Below, piece by piece: positions 48,806-60,075 of a stretch of DNA of 64,000 bases. Where the stretch lies: NCBI GenBank assembly GCA_028023455.1, contig JAQFVV010006342.1, forward strand, positions 887,001 to 951,000, in the 5' to 3' direction. How positions within the stretch are numbered: the first letter of the stretch is position 1; each line of letters opens with the position of its first letter. The DNA comes from Epiperipatus broadwayi. Taxonomy: Eukaryota; Onychophora; Udeonychophora; Euonychophora; Peripatidae. The position numbers were made by a program, and so were the translations under genes. The notes beneath the pieces are model-generated. The model saw only the letters and a program-made list of their open reading frames with translations. It was not told where the DNA came from and did no database searches.

Positions 48806-48900
48806 AAACTCTCCATACAGTAATGCCACCCAGTGTATGTCAGAGTAAACAGTTTACGTAAGCATAAAGAATGGTGATCATGTGATGTTTAGTGGTTATA
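48806..48900 (+). repeat. Foldback family F1, copy F (short)
   Basis: AAAACTCTCCATACAGTAAT, CCACCCAGTG, CAGAGTAA, then GTAAGCATAAAGAATGGTGA and ATCATGTGATGTTTAGTGG. The whole central region between the arms is deleted. It abuts the 5'-truncated LINE. Confidence 0.75.
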
Positions 48901-49594
48901 TGTATTTTACTGTAATAAAAGTTTATCAACAAAATGTATTGACAAAACATAAAGTATAACACATAATGTACAATGTAAATAAAGGAAATTTGAAACAAAA
49001 TATAGTGGACGTTGATATTCCATTGTATATATCTAGATTTGCTAAAATAAATTGTAATTGCAGTTTTGCTTTGATAAAATTTTCTGATTGAAAGTCTATC
49101 TTAGCACTTTTTAAATTTATTAATATTATGTATTAATTGTTCTTACACCCTTGTAGAATTTAATTTTTAGATTGTTCTACAATTTAAATATTTTTAATTA
49201 ATTAGTAGTAGTAGTATTCCATTACTTAGGTACTCCATCACTTTTAAGGCAAACATTAATATTAGCATGTTATTTTACATAAATAAAATTACTTGATTAG
49301 TGAATTAAATGTAATTAATTAACATATAATTTAAATTTTAATGATATTTTTGACTTGTTAAAATATGATTTATTTTTGTATCTAAATGTTTATAACCTCT
49401 AAAGTACCCTGCTCACTGCTTTAATAAAGCAAATTAATGAAAATTTACAAGTAATAGGATATGTGCTGTTAATAAACTAAAATCGAGTATGATATGATTT
49501 ATCTTCTAGAGATGTAATTAGTCCATTTTGGAGAAATTTGACTTCTACAACTTTACATCAAATTTTTAATCAAGTTGTGCCTAAGGGAATAGTA

Positions 49595-49872
49595 TTTTCT
49601 TGAAAAAGATTGTAATAAGATAGAAAGAGCTTGCAGTACAGTACATATGTATTGAGAAGTATGAGAAAATCTGTTTTGTAATAAATTATTTATTTATGGA
49701 TTCTCCTGTTGAACATGCATACATACTACTATGTAATATTTGAAACTGTTTACATTGCAAAGTTAGTGCTATTAATTTGTTTAGCAGATTTTTTTTAGAA
49801 GTTGCAATGCTATGTTCAAAGTCGATACATAAAATAAAAAATCTGTAAATAAATAATATAGCAATCACTACA
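49595..49872 (+). repeat. Repeat R4, copy 1
   Basis: Diverged direct match to 51268-51540: AAGAT.GAAAGAGCTT, TTTTGTAATAAATTATTTAT, ATTCTCCTGTTG../GGATGCTC, TATGTAATATTTGAAAC, TTTACATTG, then GATACATAAAATAAAAAATC. Probably the outer arm of the palindromic element centred near 51 kb. No ORF of interest. Confidence 0.55.
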
Positions 49873-49988
49873 TCAATACCACAAGCTTTCTATATTATCA
49901 GTTTTTAAAAAATGATTTACAACATCTACTGAAATTATAAATATTTGAAAACCAGGCATGCTTCACAAACCTGGGAGCTTAATTGTAA

Positions 49989-50361
49989 GTATAGGGGATT
50001 TGAACTCAGATTTTCAAGCACCCTTCAACTATCCACACTATCTCATACAACTGATACACATGATCACACACATGTAATATACAACTCCGTTGTACACCAA
50101 TATAAATTAAAACAGCAGTTATTGTAAGAGCAATCCTATTGGCTCTTACATCAATGAATTTTTTTTAGTAATTATATACTCATTATAGATTGAAACACCA
50201 ACTTTTATTAAGAATTCCATTGGCTTACTAACAGAGTTTTTTTTAAATTAGTTATATGCCAAGCTTTTTTTATTTTACATTTTTTATTTGTGTATCAGTT
50301 GTATGAGATAGTGTGGATAGTTGAAGGGTGCTTGAAAATCTGAGTTCAAATCCCTTATACC
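49989..50361. repeat. T3 foldback element with tRNA-like arms
   Basis: Arms 49989-50060 and 50289-50361 are almost perfect reverse complements over about 70 bp. Read outward, each arm is a tRNA-like module: TGTGGATAGTTGAAGGGTG (A-box-like), then TCTGAGTTCAAATCCC (B box). The interior of about 230 bp contains GCAATCCTATTGGCTCTTA and recurs inverted at 46150-46390. No ORF. Confidence 0.75.
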
Positions 50362-50504
50362 TACTGAAGTTATGTAATTTAATATCATTAGATTTTTTTT
50401 AAAGTAATCTATAAAACTATTTTTTGTAAGCTTCAAAATGCAAGCACTGCAAGATTTACTTTGAGACATTACAAATGCTTTTGAATATTTTTAAAAAAAG
50501 ACAT

Positions 50505-50632
50505 ACAACTTTATTGCTTGGGAGTTACATAAGAAATTTGAGTGCCAGACCTGCAAAGTATCCTGGGACCAGCTGATCCCAAGTTAGATACTCTACCAAC
50601 TGTACCAAATCATGCATGGTCTTTTAAATTTG
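50505..50632 (-). repeat. SINE-T copy
   Basis: The minus strand: GCATGATTTGGTACAGTTGG, AGAGTATCTAACTTGGGATC, GGTCCCAGGATACTTTGCAG, tail TCAAATTTCTTATGTAACTC and CCAAGCAATAAAG. It has the same head as the 25850 copy. Confidence 0.8.
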
Positions 50633-51355
50633 ATTCAAATATCATCCATCACTAAATAACCCATTGCAAAACAAAGATTTTCTTCTAATTTTCAATAAAC
50701 AGGTTTTTTCAAACTCTTCCAAACTTGTATCATTTTAAATTAGGTCTTGTCTTAGACATTTTTCATCTCCTGATATTTAAGTTAAAAATTGCTCTAGTTT
50801 ACTAGTTATTACCTTTTTAATGATTAAAATTTATCAACAATTTATCTCCACGAATGTAATATATATACAAATACACCAACTGTATTAAGAGCATAGCTTT
50901 ATTAACAATAAAAATAGTGTGGTCCTTAGCATGCTTTCGCACATAATTGTCACAGACGTGTTGAAAGCATGCTATGCACCACAATATTTTTATTGTTAAT
51001 AAAGTTTTTATATTTATTACCCCTTTTTATAATCCAGCTTATCTTCCGTATAAGACTTCTCTCAAAATATCTATCAACAACAATGGATGAGAATATTCTT
51101 ATCCATTGTTGCTAATTATCCACTGTTGATGATAGATAATTTGAAAGAAATCTTATATAGAAGATAAGCTGGATTGTAAAAAAGGTAATAACTGGTAAAC
51201 TACAACAATTTTTTAATTTAAATATCAGATGATGAAAAATGTCTAAGACAAGACCTAATTTGAAATTGCATAAGATCGAAAGAGCTTCCAAAACACATTC
51301 ATTGAAAACTAGGAAAAAATATTTGTTTTGCAATGGATTATTTACTGATGGATGC
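50633..51355. repeat. Cluster of nested palindromes
   Basis: Outer arms about 50660-50820 and 51177-51350 are reverse complements (AGGTCTTGTCTTAGACATTT against AAATGTCTAAGACAAGACCT). Two more palindromes lie inside: 50896-50939 with 50960-51004 (TTATTAACAATAAAAATA.TGTGG, GCATGCTTTC), and 51016-51093 with 51096-51190 (AATCCAGCTTATCTTC, ATCAACAACAATGGAT). No coding capacity. Confidence 0.75.
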
Positions 51356-51540
51356 TCTTAACGACCTATACATAAATATACATACACACGCGCTCACACA
51401 ACTACGTAATGTTTGAAACATATTTACATTGTAAGATTAGTGAACTATTTGTCAGTTTTCTCTGTAAGTTGTGCACCTAAATTCGGAGTCAATTGATATA
51501 TAAAACAAAAAATCAATAAATAACATAGCAACTAGTTTTT
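51268..51540 (+). repeat. Repeat R4, copy 2
   Basis: Direct counterpart of 49595-49872. It overlaps the right outer arm of the nested palindromes and extends past it through CTACGTAATGTTTGAAAC and ATTGATATATAAAAC. Confidence 0.55.
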
Positions 51541-52152
51541 TTAATTTATTTATTACGTAACAAGATATCTCACTGTTTGGATTTGACAAGTGAACGAATT
51601 ATGATCTTGTAACGTGTACCAAGGAACACGATTATCTCTTGATAAAATAATTTTATTAGCTTTAGGTTTTTTTAAAGTGAAAATCTTAATAGATTTTAAA
51701 AAAAAAAGACAGTCATAAATATATTAATCTTAACATCGAAAGTACTGCTAAATTTATTTTTTCAATGGTTAATTTTTTTGCTTGAAATTTGTTTAGAATT
51801 TTTAATAGATATAAAAAAGCAGCATGAGTGAAATTGATTTATGTGTCTGTGAACGTCTTTTTGAATTAATAATTATGAATAATTCCAAGATTCTTGTTAA
51901 ACAGCTTTTTTCTTCCCTCCCTTGTTTTTGTTTAAACATCCTACTGTTCAAAATTGAAAAAAGCTGGGAGTAAAGAAGCATTACAAGTTGTTGTAGCAAC
52001 GGTAACTAATCGACTTCGTTTATTAAATTGTATTTTTAATTTATAATATATATATGCAAAGCATGCAAAACGTTAAGTTACCAAAAGGAAAATTTAATGT
52101 CTTAAAAAAGGCTCTTGGCAATTTTGTAGTAGTTCGGGTGTAACTCTATATG
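51541..52152. other. AT-rich DNA without recognised features
   Basis: No gene or repeat family recognised on either strand. Confidence 0.45.
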
Positions 52153-52252
52153 TCAAGCGTTGTTAGCCGAGATGTTATCGCAGCCGCCTTGCAAGCAAGT
52201 AGTTGGTTGCAGACGGTTGTGGGTTCACGTCCCCGCCGATGCTATGACATAT
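52153..52252 (+). repeat. SINE-G copy
   Basis: TCAAGCGTTGTTAGCCGAGA, GCCGCCTTGCAAGCAAGTAG (anticodon arm plus insertion), GTGGGTTCACGTCCCCGCCG (B box), tail ATGCTATGACATATG and A run. Flanked by AACTCTATATG (52142-52152) and AACTGTATATG (52259-52269), a likely target duplication with one mismatch. Confidence 0.85.
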
Positions 52253-52664
52253 GAAAAAAACTGTATATGTATTCAACTCATCCTCTTTAAAATGTTCGGT
52301 TTTTATTCACATATTTTGAAAATCGTTTGAAATTTTGAACTGTATATTTCAGTAAAATAAACTATTTTTTTTGCAACAATTATTTGTTTACTTCATTACT
52401 TATTTGAAAGTTAGCTTTCTCGGACAGGAAAGAGTTTTTAGATGCATTTTAATTGGACTACAATAAATTCTAGAACGGCCTTGTTGATGACATATTTTGG
52501 TTAATTATTTGATATAAATCATTGTAAAGTCGTGAATCATCCTCTTAAAATTATTATAATAAAGCAGATTTATAAAAATCTTTTTAAAAAAATTAGAATG
52601 ATTTTTTTTTTTAACAATTCATTTCAAAGAGATTAAATACAATACTAACTAACATTAAAATAAT

Positions 52665-52715
52665 AAACATCACATGATCATTATTTCTTAGATAGTTTTG
52701 CCTGTTTTAATATTA
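52665..52715 (-). repeat. Foldback family F1, end fragment
   Basis: AAACATCACATGATCATTAT, then TTAGATAGTTTTGCCTGTTT, the outer arm of F1 only. Confidence 0.55.
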
Positions 52716-52904
52716 AGATACATAAAAACTTCAGATACTGACAATTTTTTTATGATGTACCTTATTATTTATTATGTAAATATGTGTACATATATCAATT
52801 CAAATGTCTGCTATAATTTTTTTTTATATTTTTTAATTGTATGGCCAATGAGCAATAATAAAGCTTTATGGCTACGTTACTTATTGCTTGTCGTCATTAA
52901 TACT

Positions 52905-53085
52905 ATGTTTATTGTGCCCTGTGTAGCTTACTGTAGTGATAAAGTGGCGAACTCGGGAGCAAATGTTGTTTGAATCACAGTTCAGTTTTGTTGCTTTCAA
53001 TAGCACATGATATGAGCATCAAGCCATTCGAGTTCTAAAGAGTTAACATCACTACACTAACAATGATGAAGACTTAATTAATCAT
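52905..53085. repeat. tRNA-like SINE head and inverted SINE-T copy
   Basis: 52921-52985 on the plus strand has TAGCTTACTGTAGTGATAAA (A-box-like) and TGTTTGAATCAC (B-box-like). 52985-53085 on the minus strand resembles the SINE-T copy at 4573: TTGTTAGTGTAGTGATG, TAGAACTCGAATGG, end GAAAGCAACAAAAC. The two may be separate insertions. Confidence 0.5.
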
Positions 53086-53624
53086 TATCAGGATTGTACC
53101 AATCTTGGATTCAAGAAGCTAATCTAAGTCGAATATAATGGAAGTTAATACATATACCTACATGAGATCCAAGACAGATTATGTCTGTTTGAAATTATAA
53201 AGAAATTATTTAGAAACAATTAGGTTGGTTTTATTATTTATTTATTACTGTGAAATCTTATCGAAAAAAGATTAAACATAAATAGGTTTTTTTTTCTTTC
53301 GATAAAATATTATCCATCAGTCTTAAAAATATCCGTCAATTTTTTATAATAGTGATCTTTAAATTAATGATTTAGTTAATACTCATTTTCAAACTTTTTT
53401 ATGAGAGAACATATATTACGAATCACTGCCCTTGTCTGGAAATTTGTCATGATGATGATAGCATTTTACATGGGATTATATATCAAACTATTTCAATCAT
53501 GCAGTTTTTAATTCTTAAATGTCTTTAAAAAAATCAAACTTTGTTTAAACTCTTTAAATATATATAACTATTATGAATAACACACAGGTTAGAATAATGA
53601 CTTATTGCTTTTAAAACATGATAG

Positions 53625-53742
53625 TGACAAAACATATACACATTTACCCCTGCTTAGAAGGACAATTACTTCTCCAATAATAATGACAAAACATATACAC
53701 ATTTATCCCTGCTTAGGAGAACAATGGCTTCTCCAAAACTCA
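53625..53742. repeat. 59-bp tandem duplication
   Basis: Units at 53625-53683 and 53684-53742 share TGACAAAACATATACACATT, CCCTGCTTAG and CTTCTCCAA, with about five differences. Confidence 0.9.
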
Positions 53743-54039
53743 TCAACATAAAACAAGATGATCGAATAAAAAGCAAGGGATAATAAAAGTTTTTTATGGG
53801 GAAAAAATTAACTCATTCCTACATAAAAATTATATCATAAATTGTTAATATTGTATTAACAAACAACTTAACCTTATTTATGTGGTAATTAAAAAAAACC
53901 TAAGTTACAAATATATGCATGTATAAATTATGTAAGATGTGTTTTATGTAGGTGTGCACTTAAAATATGTAAGTTGGATAATGCAACTTAAATCTATGTA
54001 AAAAGAAAAAAAACATTTAGCTTAGAGTTGTTCTTTCTT

Positions 54040-54620
54040 ATAATCTATACATTCAGCACTCATCATCTAGTTTTCTGAGACATCAGTTGCTCATTCTAAG
54101 AGTCTATCACTGCCTTTAAGCCCTTTGATGATCATGGGTTTTTTGGAAGAGTACATCAGATGTTGATTTCAGGCTGAGGATCTCTAAAGAAAAAGTTTAA
54201 ATGAATGATTGATTTTTTTCTTTGATTTTCTCTTTGTAAAACATATTTAAGGTCTCAATTTGTTGATTTAAGGCATTTTTAGATTTGATGGAGCTTCAAA
54301 AGTGTTCTTCATAGCTTCATGATATGAAATCATTTTTTTCAGGGGTTTTGATATCCAGGTTCTTTTCTATAGGCTTGTTGCTTTTTTTCATCTAGTTGCA
54401 TTAATTCCTGGTCAGTTAATTCTTCCATGTGTGATTGAAAAAGCTCTTCAATATTGTTATCATAAATTTCTTATAGGAGATTTATCCAAAGTGTCAACAA
54501 AATGCTGCATTACTTGTTGAAGTTAGTATATTTTGAAGATTGTGATGATTCTTTGATCTATAGATTGAAGAAATGATATGGTATTCAGTAATATTAGTTG
54601 CTTTTATGATTTCAATTAAA
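54040..54620 (-). pseudogene. Tigger/pogo-type transposase, C-terminal fragment
   Basis: Tigger elements are Tc1/mariner-superfamily DNA transposons with a CENP-B-like binding domain and a DDE catalytic domain. Minus strand: SFLQSIDQRIITIFKIY (about 54575-54525), matching the family's S..QP.D.GVI..FK..Y block around the third catalytic acidic residue; MQHFVDTLDKSPI (about 54513-54475); then NNIEELFQSHMEELTDQELM and QLDEKKQQAY (about 54460-54370), the acidic C-terminal region typical of TIGD1-like proteins. There are stops and frame changes between the blocks. Nothing upstream (above about 54620) resembles the DNA-binding half, so this is a truncated fossil. Terminal repeats were not found. 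Confidence 0.82.
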
Positions 54621-55680
54621 AATGTATGTAGTTATAAACTTGAAATTTTTTTTTTTTCAATATTGTAAAAAAAAAGTGTTTTCACTGTGCAAACATATAG
54701 AAAAATGAACCAAAAAAAGAGTGAAATAGTTGAACAATTTTTTGCACATCCTTCTGCAAAATTGTTAATCATTGCACTGAAAAAAGTCCAAAATAAAGCT
54801 TAATTGTTTAAATTTATAATCTTATATTATTCATGTGAAATTATTTAGAATTAAAAAAGCAATGTTTAATAATATCTAATTTAACTTTTCTGTTGTGACT
54901 ATAAAGACTTGTTATTTATTAACAGTATAAAGGGAGCAAATTGTAGAACTATACATTACAAAACCCAAACTGCACAGTTAATTTGAAAAAAATAAAAAGT
55001 CTGTCATATTAAAAAAGAAAAAAAAAATGTAGCTAATGCATTCTATGTTTCCATATTGTAATCAATATTTAACACTTTTTTTTTACAATTTGCACTACAC
55101 AGATCTAAATAAACAGCACTTTATGTATAAATATGTAAGCTATGGCATGCGTTTTTCTTCGGAATGACTTATAATTTTTTCAAATAATGCAATACTTGTG
55201 AATGTACAGATACAGACTATTTAAATAAATATTAAAGAGATACATCTTCTATTTATTTATGTTGCATTTTCATCATACAAAATTTGTTACTATTGCATAA
55301 TGCACAAAATCATGCTCACATTACGATAATAGTTTTGATTCAACTGCAATTAGCATTTGTAAAGATTTTAATCCAAAATTGATTGACCAAATATTTTATC
55401 TAATATTTACTCTTAACACAATTTATAATTAAATATTATTAGTATATGATCAAAATTTAACTTTAGTTTCATGCTGAATGAAATTTTCATTTTTTTTTTG
55501 TTTCTATATTTTTATACATTTACCATAATGAGTGCCATTCTCAAACAAATTGCAAGATGTTTTGAAATTGAGAAATATGATTAAATGTTATTTTTAATAC
55601 AGATTTAATAATATTTGATCATATAAAATTGATTACTAATTGTGTAATTCATAAAAACACTTTTTCCCAAAATAATAATT
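54621..55680. other. AT-rich DNA without recognised features
   Basis: Only homopolymer runs and chance frames. Confidence 0.5.
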
Positions 55681-55867
55681 AGAAGGGACTTGAAGTCAGA
55701 CTTTCAAGATCCCTATCACTATCCACTTTATCTTATACAACTGAGTCACATGACCACATACATGTGAAAAAGATAAATAATCTCCAATATGTGGTCATGT
55801 GTATCAGTTGTATAAGATGGAGTGGATAGTTGTAGGGAGCTTGAAAGTCTAAGTTCAAAGTTCTTTC
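55681..55867. repeat. T3 foldback: two tRNA-like modules head to head
   Basis: Arms 55681-55763 and 55787-55867 are reverse complements with about 10 mismatches, separated by only about 24 bp. Each outward module has GTGGATAGT.GTAGGGA, CTTGAAAGTCT and a B-box-like AGTTCAAAG, the same modules as at 49989-50361 but without the long interior. Confidence 0.75.
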
Positions 55868-57559
55868 TAATTGCATTAAGTTTAGTATAGACAAAATACA
55901 TGTATTTAAATATTACAAAATAACAATTACGATAATTAAATTACAATAAAATGACTGTATTTTTTATCACAAGCAAAGTACCATTCATAAGAATTTTAAT
56001 CCATAAAAGTGAGTAAATAAAGTGTACAGTTTTTAAGATAATGTAATAATGTATTAATATGCTTCATTGTTGTACATCATCAAAATATAATTTTGATTAT
56101 TTATTATACTGAATGAATACTTTTTGGGGAGTTTTATAGTCATTAACAATAAACATCTTTACTTTGGATATATCATTAATGAAGTACTGATTGCAGCAAT
56201 GCTGGATGTAAATTAATAAAATACTACAATGTGCATGCATTAATCACATTTTAACTTTATAATTAAATTATATACAGTACTGTATTGTGTATTGAAAATA
56301 AATTCTGTAGTGTACAATTTTAGCATGAATTCCAATTATTTTGCTTTTGGATGACATAACTTGAATAACTAACCTTTGATGTCAACAGCCTTATAAAATG
56401 GCCACCAAAAAACATTTTGAATTTTTTTTTTTAAATTGTTATACTGAATAATTGATTACAAATCAAAATAGTAGGTACAAATAGATGATAATCACTACTG
56501 TGAATACTTGCATAAAGGTAAAGTTCTAAATGAGATATAAGTATATGCAGAATTTGTAAACAATGGGAGCACAAGAATAACATTACTATGGTATTAGGAT
56601 TTGATTCAAATTAAACTCTGATTTATCTGTTTACAATTTTAAAATGCTGTTCAAATGATAATCATTATTCTTGTTTAGTGAATCAATATTCCACTTTAAT
56701 AATGTTTCATCAACTTCAAACTCTAGGCATGAGCTCTGAAATATCAACTCCAGGGATGCATTCAAAACATAAATATGAAAATATGTAAAATTGAAAAGTT
56801 GTTACCACTTTTTAAATTGCAAGATATAGACCATGAGTATAATTTAAAGCATATTGTATTATATGATCACTCAAACCTTTATTTAATTAGTCAAAAAACA
56901 ACAAACTAGTATTCCAGGCGAGTATTCAATTGAAATTCACAAAAAAAGAATTTTTCTACTATTTAAGAGAATTTGTATTTAAATTGAACTCCAATTTATC
57001 ATTTTCAAAATTTAAAATCACTGTACAAATGATAATAAATATTCATGTTAATGAATAATAATCTACTAATTCATTAATAAGTCATAAATAGTTAATAATT
57101 AAAACAATGAATTAATACAATGGTTTAAAAATGAAAAGTAATCCTAACTTAATTTATAGTGGATCTAAGAATCTTCAATACTTTTACATAGAAAGTCTTT
57201 TTTTTTTTTTGTATTCTATTGTATTCCAAATTGACATAAAATGAGATATAGATATGTTTATATATATATTGTAAAGTTAATTGATGAAAATTTTTTTTTA
57301 TAATTATTATTATTACAATGCTTATTAAAATAAATACATTCATTGCTCTCATTCATTTAAATACAGGTCAAAATATATTTACACAAATATAAATGTCATT
57401 CTTCTCCTACTAAGCCCTAGTTGCGCTTTTATACAGAATTTTTTTTTTTGTATTTTATATACTTACATGTAATTTGAATAAAAAATATGCTAATAATAAT
57501 AACAATAAATTACATTTTAATAGTATATTAATTATATAATAAAAATATTAATTATATAA
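55868..57559. other. AT-rich DNA without recognised features
   Basis: Short chance frames only. Two degenerate blocks near 56600 and 56950 both read GATTTGAATT..AACTC-like, but too weakly to call a repeat. Confidence 0.4.
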
Positions 57560-57800
57560 CACTTATCATCATCATTGTCAACCATTATCAATCCACTGCA
57601 GATGAAGGTCTCTTCAAGTTCAATTCATCTTTTCTTATCTCTAGCCTCTCTTCTCCACAACACCTCTGCATCCTTTTTTTATTTTATCCATCCATCTCAC
57701 ATGTGGTCTTTTTCTGAGTTTTTTACAATCTTTTGGAATCCAGTTTAAGATTTCAATTGTCCATCTATTATCATCTCATATAACATTAGATACTCATATA
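57560..57800 (-). pseudogene. RTE-like LINE 3' end
   Basis: The minus-strand translation DNRWTIEILNWIPKDCKKLR then KRPHVRWMDKIKK, and a decayed DLHLQWIDNG end, matches the conserved RTE-type C-terminus (W.P...R..GRP..RW.DDI). It terminates in a TGATGATGATAA-type repeat at about 57565-57580, the 3' microsatellite usual for this group. It is a second copy of the sequence at 28290-28450, in better condition. Confidence 0.8.
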
Positions 57801-57839
57801 TATTTTTCTATATACTAATTTTTTACTTTTCATCCTCTT

Positions 57840-59700
57840 TAATATATTTTTAATGTTTTTTTTTAATTTCCCTATAATGTTGCAAGCTTCTTAATTCAAT
57901 AGGTAAATTATTAAACAATTTAGAAACAATGATTTCTTACTTTAGTTCCATATTTATTACAGTATTTTGAAACTATTTATGTAACTGTTTTCCTTATACA
58001 TGTTTCAAATTATTTTATATAAGGTTTTTTTGAAAGTACTAACAATTTTTTTTCCTCTATAATTATATAATCAAGAAGTTGATTGAATAATAAAATATTA
58101 TTTTTGCATCCACTTTTTTTGTTGTTGATATAATTATCTTCTATTAGATCAATTATTCTTTTTTGCAGTAATGCTAATATATTAATATTAGAAAAGCTTG
58201 CAAACCCATAAAATGTTATTCTATATCTCAATAAACATTCACATAAAGATTTATATATAACACAAAGAATATTTAACGGAAAAATATCTTTGATTTTGTA
58301 GAACAATGTTATGAAATATCTAAATTTATTAAATAGTATGTTTATATGATGTTTCCAAGACATTTTTTCATCTATCATCATTCCAAGATAGCTAATACAT
58401 TTCTACCTGTTCTACTTTTATTATCATTACATATTACATTATCATCATATATATATATTCATGCGAATACAAATGTATATCAATATTTTTATATTTCATG
58501 TGAGGTGAGCATATTAACATACATTTTAATGTTTTTCCTCTCTCAAAGCAGCAAAAACAATTTTGTTCAGACTTTTTTGACATTCTATAATTGTAATATC
58601 AATATTTCTATTTACACTCAGCATCTTTAAAGCACATGTGCATTGGCTTAATTGCTAATATCACTATTGCAGTATAAAAACATAGCACTATATAAAATAA
58701 TATTTCATTATATATCTTTAATTTCAACTAAAGAATGATGTATCGTAAATTATAAAGATTTCGCAAGCATCATTCGTTCAAGCATAATAAATGTAATTTA
58801 AAGTGATTGCTTAACACCTTCACACTCTCATTTCCATACGCTTAAGATTTGCCCAAAGACTATATCTTGTGTCTGGAAAAGTGAGAGTATTCATTTACAA
58901 TTAAAAATCTTTAAAGCGCATGTGCATTGGCCTCATCGCTAATATCACTATTACAGTATAAAAACATAGCACTATATAAAATAATATATCATTAGATCAT
59001 TTATGGAAATTGGAAACAACAAAACACTAAGTACAGAACCCGAGGAATCTCTTTTTTTTGCTCATTACTCAGTATATTTGATATTTTTGATATAATATAC
59101 CTATCATTTAAGTAATTTTTAAAGAAATTGAGCAATTTTCCTCTAACTTTACAATTTTATGCTCAATAATGTCAAATGCCTTACAAAAATCTAAAAAAAT
59201 TACAATTACATATTTTTTATCATTTAATGCTATGTTAATGTTATCTGTAAAATTCTCTAATAACATAGTTGTGTTTCTTCCTTCTATGAATCCATATTGG
59301 TTTAAAAAAAGTATTTTTAGTTGAACATTTTTTAATTATTTTATGAATATAATTTTCTATTATTTTAAACAATTGAAGGAAGAATAGATATAGCTCTATA
59401 ATTATCAAAATTATTTTAGCATCAGATCTATAAATTGGTCTTATTATAGATGTCTTTATTATTTTCTTAATAATGTAAATTATTACATCTGATAGAATGG
59501 CAATATTATTTTTTATGTCTATGATTCTCATTGTATCTATACCTGGTCTTATAGTAACTTTAAATTCTTTTATTATTTTATATAAATCTCCATTCAAATT
59601 TGACATAAATATGGAATGAGGTTGATTATTATATGTTTTCAAAATATTAATATCATAATTAATTTTGTTTAGTTTGCTAATTCTTTCTACAAGTTATAAT
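57840..59700 (-). pseudogene. CR1/Jockey-like LINE remnant interrupted by unrelated DNA
   Basis: Minus strand from 59700: NNQPHSIFM, VTIRPGIDTMRI, NNIAILSDVI and IIKKIIKTSIIRPIY (59620-59430), the N-terminal RT region (normally PG.DGI...K..A); then a decayed NYRPI-like block and NDKKYVIVIFLDFCKAFDII (59225-59165), RT motif A. After about 640 bp without similarity (58400-59040) it resumes with MMIDEKMSWKHHIN, FPLNILCVIYKSL and LLQKRIIDLIEDN (58381-58130), the post-RT region with its YLG.-ID..L.W..HI signature. RT motifs B and C are missing. The remaining frames are open for 123 and 133 codons but lack a complete RT. Confidence 0.8.
58615..58998. repeat. Direct repeats of about 88 bp within the interrupted LINE
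   Basis: 58624-58710 and 58908-58994 share ATCTTTAAAGC, CATGTGCATTGGC, GCTAATATCACTATT, CAGTATAAAAACATAGCACT and ATATAAAATAATAT with only a few differences. The period is about 284 bp. The spacer has GC-richer CACACTCTCATTTCCATACG. They could be ends of a small inserted element or a segmental duplication. Confidence 0.85.
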
Positions 59701-59944
59701 TACAATTCAAGTAAAAGATAACCTAAAAGTTAATTCTGAGAGAGATGAAATAATTCAGTCTTCTAAACATTTCAAAGAAATTCATTCTTTGAAAAAAAAA
59801 TCACTTAATGCTATAATATTTAATTTATAATGATAACCTGCTTTGTTTCATGCTATAATTAAAAATTGTAACCTTCGTATATATTTTATTGCATACCATG
59901 TATATTAGTTGATCTTTATCTCTCTCTCTCTCTATATATATATA

Positions 59945-60075
59945 TATAAGATTTGATGCAGTGGTACAGTGGTAGACCTCTGGAGTTCAAGACTTATGAA
60001 TTGTGACCCAGAAATATGTCACTTTTGGTGCCTGAACTTTATACAAACCACTAAGCAACAAAACCATTCAATAAT
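59945..60075 (+). repeat. SINE-T-like copy, plus strand
   Basis: The head is GATGCAGTGGTACAGTGGTA (A-box-like), then CTCTGGAGTTCAAGACTTAT (B-box-like). The end is GTGCCTGAACTTTATACAAA then AAGCAACAAAACCATTC, the diverged SINE-T tail. It is preceded by CT and TA dinucleotide runs (59920-59948). Confidence 0.6.

Noticed and set aside
58615-58998. LTR retrotransposon from the two 88-bp direct repeats
   Set aside because: No TG..CA ends, primer-binding site, polypurine tract or coding sequence in the 200-bp spacer; kept only as a direct repeat.
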